NCBI GenBank assembly: GCA_030430575.1
Contig: JAUIKF010000028.1
Location: forward strand, 42,333 to 106,332
Source: Bacteroidia bacterium
GTDB lineage: Bacteria > Bacteroidota > Bacteroidia > J057
Length of the DNA stretch: 64,000 nt
Reading direction: 5' to 3'
Shown here: piece by piece, positions 1 through 7,907 of the stretch
How positions within the stretch are numbered: the stretch's first letter is position 1
Layout of the letters: each line of letters begins with the position of its first letter
Translations under genes and position numbers: made by a program
The notes under the pieces: generated by a model
Seen by the model: the letters and a program-made list of their open reading frames with translations, nothing else
The model's database searches: none
Told to the model about the DNA's origin: nothing

Positions 1-2
1 AC

Positions 3-1748
3 TACGATTATTATCAGCCTGAGGCATTTGTCCCTAGCACCAATACCTATATCGAAAAGGACCTTTCGGTCAATTCTGACATCGAGAAGCTGCGCCTTCG
101 TGCGACCACCGCACTGACGATGGGACGAAGAGATGTCATCGTGGTCGCATCCGTATCATGCATCTATGGCATCGGCCGACCCGATGATTTCAAGGCGAAT
201 GTCTTTCCCGCCTATGTGGGCATGAGCATTACGCTCAACATGTTCCTTGATCGCCTCATCCAGCTTTTTTACAGTCGTACACGGGCGATGCTGGAAAGAG
301 GGAATTTTCGGGTAAATGGGGATACCGTAGACATTTTTCCCGCCTATGACGACCTGGGGGTTCGGTTTATCTTTTTTGGCGATGAAATCGAAGCCATTCA
401 CCGCATCGATCCTGAAACGGGAAAGCGCCTGGAGACCATTCGCGACTTTACCCTATATCCCGCCAATCTCTACGTCACCCGCCGAGAAACCCTCAATAAA
501 TCCATTGCTCAAATCGAAATAGAACTCGGCCAACAAGTGAAATACTTCGAAGCCCAAGGCATGTTCCTAGAGGCCAATCGCATCAAAGAACGCACTGAAT
601 TTGACTTGGAGATGATGCGCGAATTGGGCTACTGTTCGGGGATCGAGAACTACTCTCGCTACCTCGCAGAGCGAGAAGCAGGCAGCAGGCCTTATTGCCT
701 GATCGACTATTTCCCAGATGACTTTCTGATGGTTTTGGACGAAAGTCACGTCACCCTGCCGCAAGTTCGGGGCATGTTTGAAGGCGATCGTTCGCGGAAA
801 TTCACCCTCGTAGAAAACGGCTTTCGCTTACCATCTGCCCTGGACAATCGTCCGCAACGCTATGAAGAATTCGAATCCTTGCAAAATCAGGTGATTTATA
901 TGAGCGCAACGCCAGGCGATGTCGAATTGGAGAAAAGTGCTGGCGTCATCGTGGAGCAAATTGTGCGGCCTACAGGTTTGCTCGATCCGCCTGTCGAGGT
1001 GCGGCCTTGTATCAATCAGGTAGATGATTTGCTGGATGAGGTAGATGAAGAGGTAAAAATAGGACGCCGTGTCCTAGTAACAACACTTACCAAGCGCATG
1101 GCAGAAGAATTTTCCCGCTACCTCGGCGACCTCAATATTCGCAGCCGCTATATCCACTCAGACATCACGGCCCTCGATCGTGTGGACATCTTGCGTGACT
1201 TGCGCAACGGCCGTTTTGACGTCCTGGTAGGTGTTAACCTGCTGCGGGAAGGACTCGATCTGCCAGAAGTCGGGCTAGTCGCGATCATGGATGGGGACAA
1301 GGAAGGCTTCCTGCGCACTGACCGTTCGCTGATCCAAACGGCGGGCCGCGCCGCCCGAAACGCCGAGGGGCGTGTCATCGTCTACGCCGACAAGATCACC
1401 AAAGCCATCCAAAAGCTGCTCGACGAAACCAACTACCGCCGCACCAAGCAGATCGCTTATAATGAAGAACATGGCATCGTTCCCAAAACCATTGTCAAAT
1501 CGAACCGCGACATCTTCCAGGATGCCATCGGCACGCGCAAGCCCGACTATGAGATGGACGAACCCACCCTCAGTCGCGCTGCCGAAGAGCAAGCCGAATA
1601 CATGGACCGAGAGCAGCTTGAAAAGCGCATCCGCGCCGTCCGCAAGCAGATGGAAGCTGCTTCGAAGGAGCTAGACTTCATCGAGGCGGCACGGCTACGG
1701 GATGAGATGTTTGCGTTTCAGGCGTTGCTGAAGGAGAAGTATCGGTAG
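3..1748 (+). CDS. uvrB: UvrABC system protein B, 5'-truncated by the window edge
   Basis: Nucleotide excision repair helicase-like subunit that loads onto damaged DNA with UvrA and then recruits UvrC. The open frame runs in from the window edge at base 3. The residues before the first internal ATG (base 120) already read as UvrB (YDYYQPEAFVP, then a TYIEKD motif), so the ATG at 120 is not the start and roughly the first 100 residues are missing. Visible are the VASVSCIYG segment, the DESHVTLPQ helicase motif (codons near base 739), the MSATPG motif, the second RecA lobe with the TAGRAARN motif, and a C-terminal UVR domain (EAARLRDEM) that contacts UvrC. It stands alone, with no neighbouring repair gene. 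Family assignment is essentially certain. Confidence 0.97.
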   Translation, partial: YDYYQPEAFVPSTNTYIEKDLSVNSDIEKLRLRATTALTMGRRDVIVVASVSCIYGIGRPDDFKANVFPAYVGMSITLNMFLDRLIQLFYSRTRAMLERGNFRVNGDTVDIFPAYDDLGVRFIFFGDEIEAIHRIDPETGKRLETIRDFTLYPANLYVTRRETLNKSIAQIEIELGQQVKYFEAQGMFLEANRIKERTEFDLEMMRELGYCSGIENYSRYLAEREAGSRPYCLIDYFPDDFLMVLDESHVTLPQVRGMFEGDRSRKFTLVENGFRLPSALDNRPQRYEEFESLQNQVIYMSATPGDVELEKSAGVIVEQIVRPTGLLDPPVEVRPCINQVDDLLDEVDEEVKIGRRVLVTTLTKRMAEEFSRYLGDLNIRSRYIHSDITALDRVDILRDLRNGRFDVLVGVNLLREGLDLPEVGLVAIMDGDKEGFLRTDRSLIQTAGRAARNAEGRVIVYADKITKAIQKLLDETNYRRTKQIAYNEEHGIVPKTIVKSNRDIFQDAIGTRKPDYEMDEPTLSRAAEEQAEYMDREQLEKRIRAVRKQMEAASKELDFIEAARLRDEMFAFQALLKEKYR

Positions 1749-1812
1749 GGGATTGGGGGAAACTCAAGTTCAAATTCAAGCGCAAATTCAATTTATCAAT
1801 GCCTAAGGCCTT

Positions 1813-2439
1813 ATGTGGAAATTCAAATATGCTTGGCCAGTTTATGTTTCCTTTATTTTGTCAGGGGCAAATTGGGTATTACTTTTTCTTTACGAATACA
1901 AACCTGATCCTTACCGTGATTTCATTGAAAATCTGCAAGCCCTTTTTGGATTTGGGACTGTTATTTGGCTACCTATTCTGACCACTATTTTATTTTACAA
2001 CAATCGATTTAAAGGGGGAATGTTCTGGGGATTTATGGTGGTAATTATCTTTGGAATGTTCATTTTAGCATCATTCATCTTTGGCATTATGAGTGGGTTT
2101 CAACAAACCCTTGGTGTATACTTAGGTATTATTTCCCTCAATACACTTTATACAATCCGGCATTTTCGAAAACCTTCCCGATTACTTTCTGAATGGGGAA
2201 AATGGGGGATCTTATTATTGATAGCAGGTTTATTCCCTGGGGCCTGGTTTTATTGGATGAATATGGGTTCTCCGCCTCAATTTTTCTTTAATGAGACTAT
2301 TGGTTATTTAGTATTAGCTATCTGGAATCTTCTTGCTATTACCGCCCTTCTCCTCAACCTTCACGATCTCCATCGCCGCGACCAGCAGAAGCAACAGGCT
2401 GGCTATGAGCAGCTTGTGGAAGAAGTAGGGGCCCAATAA
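1813..2439 (+). CDS. Multi-pass membrane protein of unknown function, paralogue of the gene at 7908
   Basis: 208 residues with about six hydrophobic segments and no domain I recognise. It begins MWKFKYAWPVY and ends with a charged tail (LHDLHRRDQQKQQ...YEQLVEE), and both ends are shared almost exactly with the 222-residue protein at 7908. The hydrophobic core is much more diverged than the ends. The ATG at 1813 is chosen because the paralogue starts at the same residue. A period-6 CAA-rich tract (1757-1800) lies just upstream. The TAA stop (2437-2439) runs directly into a REP-like palindrome. The gene is AT-richer than uvrB. The conserved charged tail suggests a cytoplasmic C-terminus; function unknown. 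Confidence 0.8.
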   Translation: MWKFKYAWPVYVSFILSGANWVLLFLYEYKPDPYRDFIENLQALFGFGTVIWLPILTTILFYNNRFKGGMFWGFMVVIIFGMFILASFIFGIMSGFQQTLGVYLGIISLNTLYTIRHFRKPSRLLSEWGKWGILLLIAGLFPGAWFYWMNMGSPPQFFFNETIGYLVLAIWNLLAITALLLNLHDLHRRDQQKQQAGYEQLVEEVGAQ

Positions 2440-2495
2440 GACGCAACAGACTTTCTTCAATCTGTTGCGTCTTCAGCTCCCACAAAGCTGATAAG
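2439..2495. repeat. REP-like hairpin (GACGCAACAG family), copy 1
   Basis: AGACGCAACAG, then an 11-nt loop containing TTCTTCAA, then CTGTTGCGTCTT (arms 2439-2474), followed by a conserved tail CAGCTCCCAC...GCTGATAAG. The left edge overlaps the TAA stop of the membrane protein gene. The same arm and tail recur at 2611, 3384 and 61547. Confidence 0.85.
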
Positions 2496-2550
2496 AACCC
2501 CCTATTTCACCTCAATAATCAAGTATGCGTTTCTAGGTAGTTTGGAATAG

Positions 2551-2665
2551 GACGCGTAGCTTGGACACGTAACAGGTTGAAGAAAACCTGTTACGTGTCG
2601 GAGGCTCCAAGACGCAACAGATTTTCTTCAATCCGTCGCATTCTCGACTCCCACAATGCTGACAA
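2551..2665. repeat. REP-like hairpin pair in inverted orientation, copies 2 and 3
   Basis: Copy 2 (2564-2599): GACACGTAACAGG and CCTGTTACGTGTC around a GAAGAAAA-type loop, preceded by the conserved GACGCGTAGC. Copy 3 (2611-2665) is the opposite orientation, starts AGACGCAACAG and has a decayed right arm, followed by the ACTCCCACAATGCTGA tail. A further half copy (GACGCGTAACAGG) sits at 2722, just before the transposase. The pair arrangement resembles the BIMEs of enterobacterial REPs. Confidence 0.75.
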
Positions 2666-2772
2666 AATCGCCTCATAAAGCATCCATCACGAGATAATTT
2701 TCAGGAACACCTTTGACTTCGACGCGTAACAGGGTAAAGAAAAACTACTCAAGCCCTAAAATCATTTCTTCC

Positions 2773-3372
2773 ATGGATCTCCAAACCAAGCGCGCCAAAT
2801 TATCTCCAGGAAAATTTTATCATGTTTTCACCAGAGGGAACAACAAAGAAACCATTTTCAAAGAATCGAAAAACTATCCCTACTTCCTCTCTCGCTGGAA
2901 ACAATACATTACCCCCATAGCTGATATATATAGCTATTGTCTACTTCCCAACCACTTCCATTTTTGCCTAAAAATAAAGGCGATTGATGATCTTCCTCAA
3001 GCATATCAAACAGGTAGGAAACACCTTTCTCACCCTTTTGCTATTTGCTTGAGTGCCTATGCCAAAGCGATCAATAAAGCTCATGGAAGGACAGGAAGTC
3101 TATTTGAAGAGACCTATAACCGTGTCGAGATTACTACCGAAACTTATTTTATCCGATTAATTGCTTATATCCACGCAAATCCGCAACATCATGGGATTTG
3201 CACAGATTTTAGGGATTATCCTTATTCCTCTTATCATGCCTTCCTATCTGATAAGCAAACATCTTTAATGCGGGAAGCCGTTTGGGCGTATTTTGGAGGG
3301 AAAGAAGGGTTTATAGATTATCATAATGATCATCAAAATTGGAGGCGTTTGTACAGAAGTAATCTTGAGTAG
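2773..3372 (+). CDS. REP-associated tyrosine transposase (RAYT, IS200/IS605-like Y1 family)
   Basis: 199 residues from the ATG at 2773. The longer frame from 2713 would start inside a decayed REP copy. Visible are the family's N-terminal YHVFTRGNNKE stretch, the HUH metal-binding motif in LLPNHFHF (near residue 63) and the region around LIAYIHANPQHHGI that carries the candidate catalytic tyrosine and the YIHxNP signature of Bacteroidota RAYTs. RAYTs are single-copy domesticated relatives of IS200 transposases that nick REP hairpins. Here the gene lies between REP-like palindromes on both sides (2439-2665 and 3384-3533), which supports this role and argues against a simple IS200 insertion with its own ends. 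The frame is intact. Confidence 0.88.
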   Translation: MDLQTKRAKLSPGKFYHVFTRGNNKETIFKESKNYPYFLSRWKQYITPIADIYSYCLLPNHFHFCLKIKAIDDLPQAYQTGRKHLSHPFAICLSAYAKAINKAHGRTGSLFEETYNRVEITTETYFIRLIAYIHANPQHHGICTDFRDYPYSSYHAFLSDKQTSLMREAVWAYFGGKEGFIDYHNDHQNWRRLYRSNLE

Positions 3373-3383
3373 CTGGGCCTCCA

Positions 3384-3533
3384 AGACGCAACAGACTTTC
3401 TTCAATCTGTTGCGTCTTCGACTCTCACGTAGCTGATAAGTGGCGCTGTTTTTACTTGGGTGAAAGGAGGGGGGGGTTCAGGTGGACGCGTAGCATCGAC
3501 ACGCAACAGGTTGAAGAAAACCTGTTGCGTGTC
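3384..3533. repeat. REP-like hairpin pair downstream of the transposase, copies 4 and 5
   Basis: Copy 4 (3384-3418) has arms AGACGCAACAG / CTGTTGCGTCTT and the tail CGACTCTCACGTAGCTGAT. Copy 5 (3498-3533) has arms GACACGCAACAGG / CCTGTTGCGTGTC in the opposite orientation, preceded by GGACGCGTAGC. Copy 5 directly abuts the stop codon of the minus-strand DUF547 gene, so it probably forms the 3' end of that transcript. Between the copies is a G-run (GGAGGGGGGG) near 3466. Confidence 0.85.
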
Positions 3534-3534
3534 T

Positions 3535-4608
3535 TTACTCATTCAACGCCCAATCATATTCCAGAAAGCTCACCTGGGCATCTGCTTTGATCTGGACCCT
3601 GGCGAAACGATTCAGAAACTCGATAAGGGTACCTGTTTTTGTAAAGTCTTCTCCGTACCAATCGAAGATTTTGGAGAGGGCGACCTTTTTTTCGCTGAGC
3701 TGATTGGCGGCGGGGTTGTTGACAAAGGCGCGGGTCATGCGGTCGAGTTGCACATTTAACTGGGCAGGGAGATAAGCTGCGTTGAGCAGGCGGGGGCATG
3801 ATTTGGCGGCGCAGTTGACAGCAAAGTGGATGCGCGGCTCATTGGGATAACGCTTCCGAATGATCTCGTTTTCGATTTGGTTTAAGGTGTAGGCTTTGCC
3901 TGCCAGTTTGATAAAGGGTTTATCCCAGGGTTTGCCAAGATCCGTGATGCTTTTTAGGGGATGATTGTCTACGATCAGCTTGATCGTAAACGCATTATAC
4001 GCATTGATCCAATAACACAGTTCTTCCGTGGGGGCCCAGTCTGACTCAGGAACCCCTTTTGCCAATATATCCAAATAGGCCTGCAAACTAGCTTTATCCG
4101 CTTTGAATCCTTTATAATTCACCTTTCCCGTGCTACTCACATATTTTTTGAGCAAGGCATCCCATTCCTTATGGGTCGGTTTGTTGTTGGGAGGCGGGGA
4201 AGGATTTTCTTCTTCTTCCGCTTTCTCTTCTGGCGTAAGTTCTTTGATGATCACCTTAGGCGTAGGTATCGCTTGCTCAATTGGACGTATGTCCGATTGG
4301 GTAGTAATCACCTTCGCAGGCTTTTCGATGATTTCGGGTGCAGGCTGCTTGACAGGTGTTGGAAGTTCTGATGAAGGTTCTTCCGAAGGTTTCTCGGAGG
4401 TAGATGTTTCGGGAATAGTTTCTTCAGGGGTAATTTCCTCAAGGGTAATTTCTTCCACCGTATCCATCTCCACGGCGGGGACCACCACTGGCTGCGCATC
4501 TACCACGGCTGCTAGCGTATCTACTTCAGCAGAATGAGTTGTTTGAGGTTGTTGGTCACAGGCCCACATCATGGCAAGGCTCATGAGAAAAATAGCTAAT
4601 CGGGTCAT
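3535..4608 (-). CDS. DUF547 domain lipoprotein
   Basis: 357 residues. A short hydrophobic signal ends in a lipobox-like MMWAC (Cys near residue 17). A long low-complexity Glu/Thr/Pro linker follows (about residues 25-140), then a DUF547 domain (about 145-350) with the family's CYWINAYNAFTIKLI and HFAVNCAAKSCPRL motifs. DUF547 has a papain/transglutaminase-like fold; the second motif holds candidate catalytic Cys residues, but no activity is established for this protein. Probably anchored to a membrane, with the linker holding the domain away from it. Transcribed alone; its TAA stop is fused to a REP hairpin. Confidence 0.85.
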   Translation of the reverse strand: MTRLAIFLMSLAMMWACDQQPQTTHSAEVDTLAAVVDAQPVVVPAVEMDTVEEITLEEITPEETIPETSTSEKPSEEPSSELPTPVKQPAPEIIEKPAKVITTQSDIRPIEQAIPTPKVIIKELTPEEKAEEEENPSPPPNNKPTHKEWDALLKKYVSSTGKVNYKGFKADKASLQAYLDILAKGVPESDWAPTEELCYWINAYNAFTIKLIVDNHPLKSITDLGKPWDKPFIKLAGKAYTLNQIENEIIRKRYPNEPRIHFAVNCAAKSCPRLLNAAYLPAQLNVQLDRMTRAFVNNPAANQLSEKKVALSKIFDWYGEDFTKTGTLIEFLNRFARVQIKADAQVSFLEYDWALNE

Positions 4609-4775
4609 TTTTGAATGAATTTTGGCTTAAAAAAGGACTAAAGCTCAGTATACGACGGAAGTTTAGTGTTGAATGAATGAATAACAAATTTTGAATCATT
4701 TGTTATAATTCTGCAACAAGTAACTCATTGCCCCCTTGTCATGTTGTCGGAAACCTGACCCCGCCATTTATTTTG

Positions 4776-5996
4776 TCAATAAAATAGCCCCGGATTCCAT
4801 TCCCCTTTCGCAAAAAAACGAGGCTTTCTGATCTTTTGTCCTGGATGAAATAAGTAAGGATTCCCTTCTGTGTCCAGCATCGGCACATGGCGATTTTGAA
4901 ACCTGCGCCAGGATTTGGGAAGAATGATCGCGTCATGGATAAAACGGTTTTGCATGGCATGACGAATCTGCTCTGCATCGAGTCCTATGCCAAATCGTAC
5001 GATCTGGCCCAACTGCTGGTCAGGCCAGGTATAGAACCTTCGCTGCACTTGTAGGGCCAAAATACCATGAGAGAAACGGCCGTAATCGGCGTTTGAAAGG
5101 TCTACACAGCCATATCGCGCTGGATAATTGTCATCGATGATATTTCTCCGTCCTTTCGAGGCGGGGTCACCTGTCCAGAGCATGCTATTCAGCGCAATAC
5201 GCGTATCGCCATCTTCATAAGCCAGCATAAATGTCCCCGTCCGAAATCGATCCAAAATGGGATCAGCAAATGCGTCATTCTCCGCGATGAAAGAAAATTG
5301 TCCTACTTCAATCGCAATCGTCGCTGTCCGCTGAGAAGTGCCAATATCATCTAGGTAGAAATTATACGCATAGGCAAAACTATGCGCACGCCCTGTCTGA
5401 TTGCTCACAGGCGAAAGGAAAGGCGACAAATTGGCCTCAGCTGGACCAAATCCAACGAGCGCTCCCAAGGTCAATTGAATTTCGTTCCGACTCAGTTTGG
5501 GACCATAACCAGACATACTTTGGTAAAAGCGCAAACTGCTTGAGAGCTGCAGCTCGTTATCCACGACGGTATACGTCTCCACAAATAAGCCCATGCGATT
5601 GACGTGTGTGCCCACAGCGAAGCTCACCCCAAAATTGAGTCCTGTATGGGTACTGAGGGGGATTTGGGCGAAAAGGCCCTGGAAGCAGAAGAAAAAGCCG
5701 AAGAGGACCGTTCGAACCTTCGAGCGTTCGAGCCTACCTATTCCAAAAATTCCTTTTAAGGAATTTGCCTCCTTGCGACGGGTTGAAACCCAGTCGCAAT
5801 AGTAGAAAATGACAGACAAAGGACTATTGCGACGCGACGCTCGACTGAGCATCGCCGAAGTCTTTAGTCCGTCGCAAAAAGAGAAAAAGTCAAAATTGAC
5901 TTTCCGAGCGGAGAAGAAGTTCAACAGTTCAATTCTTGACCGCAAATTAATGAGCCGCCGTTCTTCATTTTCAACTCTCCATTTTTCATTTTTCAT
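4776..5996 (-). CDS. Exported protein, possibly the 'polymorphic toxin type 23' type of Bacteroidota beta proteins; start uncertain
   Basis: The recognisable protein begins at a signal-like segment (VLFGFFFCFQGLFA, about bases 5705-5660) and continues with a beta-rich body (LNFGVSFAVGTHVNRMGLF, then FSFIAENDAFADPILDRFRTG). The ND...DRFRTG region resembles proteins annotated in Bacteroidota as polymorphic toxin type 23, but I cannot confirm this, and an ordinary outer-membrane protein is possible. The roughly 110 residues upstream of the signal are translated from palindromic repeat DNA (5773-5876), and no ATG, GTG or TTG lies between that repeat and the signal, so the true start is unclear. 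The only near option is a TTG inside the repeat. The gene may be a functional fusion or may have lost its start. Confidence 0.5.
   Translation of the reverse strand: MKNEKWRVENEERRLINLRSRIELLNFFSARKVNFDFFSFCDGLKTSAMLSRASRRNSPLSVIFYYCDWVSTRRKEANSLKGIFGIGRLERSKVRTVLFGFFFCFQGLFAQIPLSTHTGLNFGVSFAVGTHVNRMGLFVETYTVVDNELQLSSSLRFYQSMSGYGPKLSRNEIQLTLGALVGFGPAEANLSPFLSPVSNQTGRAHSFAYAYNFYLDDIGTSQRTATIAIEVGQFSFIAENDAFADPILDRFRTGTFMLAYEDGDTRIALNSMLWTGDPASKGRRNIIDDNYPARYGCVDLSNADYGRFSHGILALQVQRRFYTWPDQQLGQIVRFGIGLDAEQIRHAMQNRFIHDAIILPKSWRRFQNRHVPMLDTEGNPYLFHPGQKIRKPRFFAKGEWNPGLFY
5773..5876. repeat. Two GTCGCAA palindromes within the 5' end of the exported-protein gene
   Basis: Hairpin 1: TTGCGACGGG / CCCAGTCGCAA (5773-5799). 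Hairpin 2: ATTGCGACG...TTAGTCCGTCGCAA (5826-5876). The GTCCTTAGCCCGTCGCAA form recurs at 62902-62942, which marks it as a dispersed family. Confidence 0.65.
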
Positions 5997-5998
5997 TA

Positions 5999-6748
5999 TT
6001 AATTCTCCCTATGGACCATGACAGAACTGGCCTGGGCCGTCGGCATCAGGACAATGTCGTTGACATTGACGTGGGCTGGCAGCGACGCGATGAAAACGAT
6101 GATATTGGCAATATCGTCTCCTACCAACGGCTGGAAGCCATTATATACCTGATCAGCACGGTCTTGGTCTCCATCAAAACGCACAATAGAAAACTCCGTT
6201 TCCACCAAGCCAGGGGCGATATGTGTTACCTTAATCCCCTTGGAAAGCAAGTCCATGCGCATGCCCTGTGAAAGGGCAAAAGCCGCATGCTTACTCGCAC
6301 AATAGACATTGCCATTGGGATAGACTTCCTTGCCAGCAATGGAGCCGATGTTGAAGATATGCCCTTGCTTCCGTGCCGCCATCAGCGGCGCGATCTCCCG
6401 CGTGACATATAATAAACCCTTGACATTGGTATCGATCATCCGCTCCCAATCATCGATATTTCCACTTTGTATCGGATCAAATCCCGCCGCAAGGCCGGCA
6501 TTATTGATCAGTAGATCGATATTGCGCCAGTCTTCTGGAAGCGCGCCAAAAGCAGATTGCACCGCTTCCTTTTCCCTAACATCAAAACACAGGGTCAGGA
6601 CCTCTGTGTCGAGGCTGTCTTTGAGGGCCTGAAGGCGCGCTTCGCGCCTTCCTGTCAAGATGAGGCGATGCCTCTGCGCAGCAAACTGGCGGGCACATGC
6701 CTCGCCTATGCCTGCCGTAGCGCCTGTAATGAGTATTGTTTTTTGCAT
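5999..6748 (-). CDS. SDR-family NADP-dependent 3-hydroxy acid / serine dehydrogenase (YdfG-like)
   Basis: 249 residues, a classical short-chain dehydrogenase. The cofactor motif TGATAGIG is at 8-15, NNAG at 82-85 and the catalytic set Ser136, Tyr149, Lys153. The C-terminal half follows E. coli YdfG closely (DTNVKGLLYVTR, PGLVETEFSIVRF, LPAHVNVNDIVLMPT). YdfG oxidises L-serine, L-allo-threonine and 3-hydroxy acids and reduces malonic semialdehyde; substrate identity here is inferred from that likeness. Cytoplasmic. The ATG at 6748 sits about 15 bp from the left edge of a GAGACCG array, leaving little room for a promoter between the two. Confidence 0.88.
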   Translation of the reverse strand: MQKTILITGATAGIGEACARQFAAQRHRLILTGRREARLQALKDSLDTEVLTLCFDVREKEAVQSAFGALPEDWRNIDLLINNAGLAAGFDPIQSGNIDDWERMIDTNVKGLLYVTREIAPLMAARKQGHIFNIGSIAGKEVYPNGNVYCASKHAAFALSQGMRMDLLSKGIKVTHIAPGLVETEFSIVRFDGDQDRADQVYNGFQPLVGDDIANIIVFIASLPAHVNVNDIVLMPTAQASSVMVHREN

Positions 6749-6762
6749 AGTATGAAGAAGTT

Positions 6763-7025
6763 AGATCGCTCGGGCCGAAGACGTCCCTCGCTGTCAGAGG
6801 TCAGACCGTTCGGCTCGAAGACTCGCCTCACTGTCAGATCGCTCAGCTCGAAGACTCGCCTCGCTGTCAGACAAGATTTTTTCATTCTCACCATGCCTTT
6901 CGTCTGATAGCGAGGGCCTTCTTAGGCCCGAGCGGTCTGACAGTGAGTGCCGAAGGCGCGAACGATCTGACAGTGAGGAGCGTAGCGACGAACGGTCTCG
7001 CAGCGAGCGAAGCGAGCGGTCTCAC
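6763..7025. repeat. GAGACCG array 1: ~260-bp imperfect inverted repeat
   Basis: Left arm units read GATCGCTCGGGC..., GACCGTTCGGCTC..., TCGCTCAGCTC..., spaced about 33-35 bp. The centre is an AT-rich loop near 6873-6900. The right arm is the complement (GAGCGGTCTGACAGTGAG and similar). This copy uses TGTCAGA/TCTGACA between units where the other three use TGCGAGA/TCTCGCA. The right edge supplies the TGA stop of surE. Confidence 0.9.
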
Positions 7026-7792
7026 AATCCCAGGTCCCATTGATTCATGATTGGCAATTTGCTATGGTCAGTGAGGTCGTGTTGCATGGGCGTAATGGAT
7101 ACAAATCCGTTTCTCAGCGCGTATTCATCCGTATCCTGGCCTTCATCCTCCAATTGGAACTTGCCTGTCAGCCAATAGTAAGGCTGTCCAAAAGGATCAA
7201 CCCGCTGGTCAAATTCCTCCACCCACTGGCCCATGGCCTGGCGTGTGATACGCATCCCCTGAAGTTCATCCAGGGTGAGGTAAGGTATATTGACATTGAG
7301 GCATTGACCTGGACCGAGCGGCTGACTGATCGCCTGGGAGATGAGGTGGCGCACCACAGCTTTGGCTGTCGTCAAATCCGCCTCATGGCTGAATTTGGTG
7401 AGGGAAAAGCCGATGGCTGGAAAGCCTTGAATCGCGCCTTCTCGCGCTGCAGAAAGGGTCCCAGAGTAGATCGTGCTGACAGAAGAATTGCTGCCATGGT
7501 TGATGCCAGAAAGGATGAGGTCTGGCTTTTCATCCATGATCATGCCTGTGGCTAGCTTGACACAGTCTGCAGGCGTCCCGCTACAAGCGTAGCCTACAAT
7601 GCCATCAAAGAGTTCCTCGCGCTCGACACGCAAGGTTTTTCCTATGCTGATGGCATGGCCCATCGCGCTTTGTGGACTGTCTGGCGCCACCACCGTCACT
7701 TGGCCAAATTCTTTGGCCACGGAAGTAAGCGCTAGAATGCCTGGTGCATGGATGCCGTCGTCGTTGCTGATAAGGATATGGGGGTTTTTCAT
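7022..7792 (-). CDS. surE: 5'/3'-nucleotidase SurE
   Basis: 256 residues, the usual SurE length. It dephosphorylates nucleoside 5'- and 3'-monophosphates and needs a divalent metal. The signature NDDG is at 10-13 (metal ligands Asp11, Asp12), PDSPQSAMGH around 37-46 (Ser metal ligand) and SGINHGSN at 95-102 (Asn98), followed by YSGTLSAAREG. Cytoplasmic survival/nucleotide-salvage enzyme. The stop codon TGA is formed by the edge of the GAGACCG array, so translation ends exactly where the repeat begins. No operon partner is evident. Confidence 0.96.
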   Translation of the reverse strand: MKNPHILISNDDGIHAPGILALTSVAKEFGQVTVVAPDSPQSAMGHAISIGKTLRVEREELFDGIVGYACSGTPADCVKLATGMIMDEKPDLILSGINHGSNSSVSTIYSGTLSAAREGAIQGFPAIGFSLTKFSHEADLTTAKAVVRHLISQAISQPLGPGQCLNVNIPYLTLDELQGMRITRQAMGQWVEEFDQRVDPFGQPYYWLTGKFQLEDEGQDTDEYALRNGFVSITPMQHDLTDHSKLPIMNQWDLGL

Positions 7793-7907
7793 GAAAAACT
7801 GTTTGGTTGGTTGCGGTAAGCGGCTGAAATTACTAAGGAATTGTTGATTTGTAAAAGGGGCAGAAAGATGTAATATATTTTCTTCAACTGGTCACTATCT
7901 TTACCCT

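Noticed and set aside
2713..2772. Longer start for the REP-associated transposase
   Set aside because: The extra 20 codons are translated from a decayed REP copy; the family start matches the ATG at 2773.
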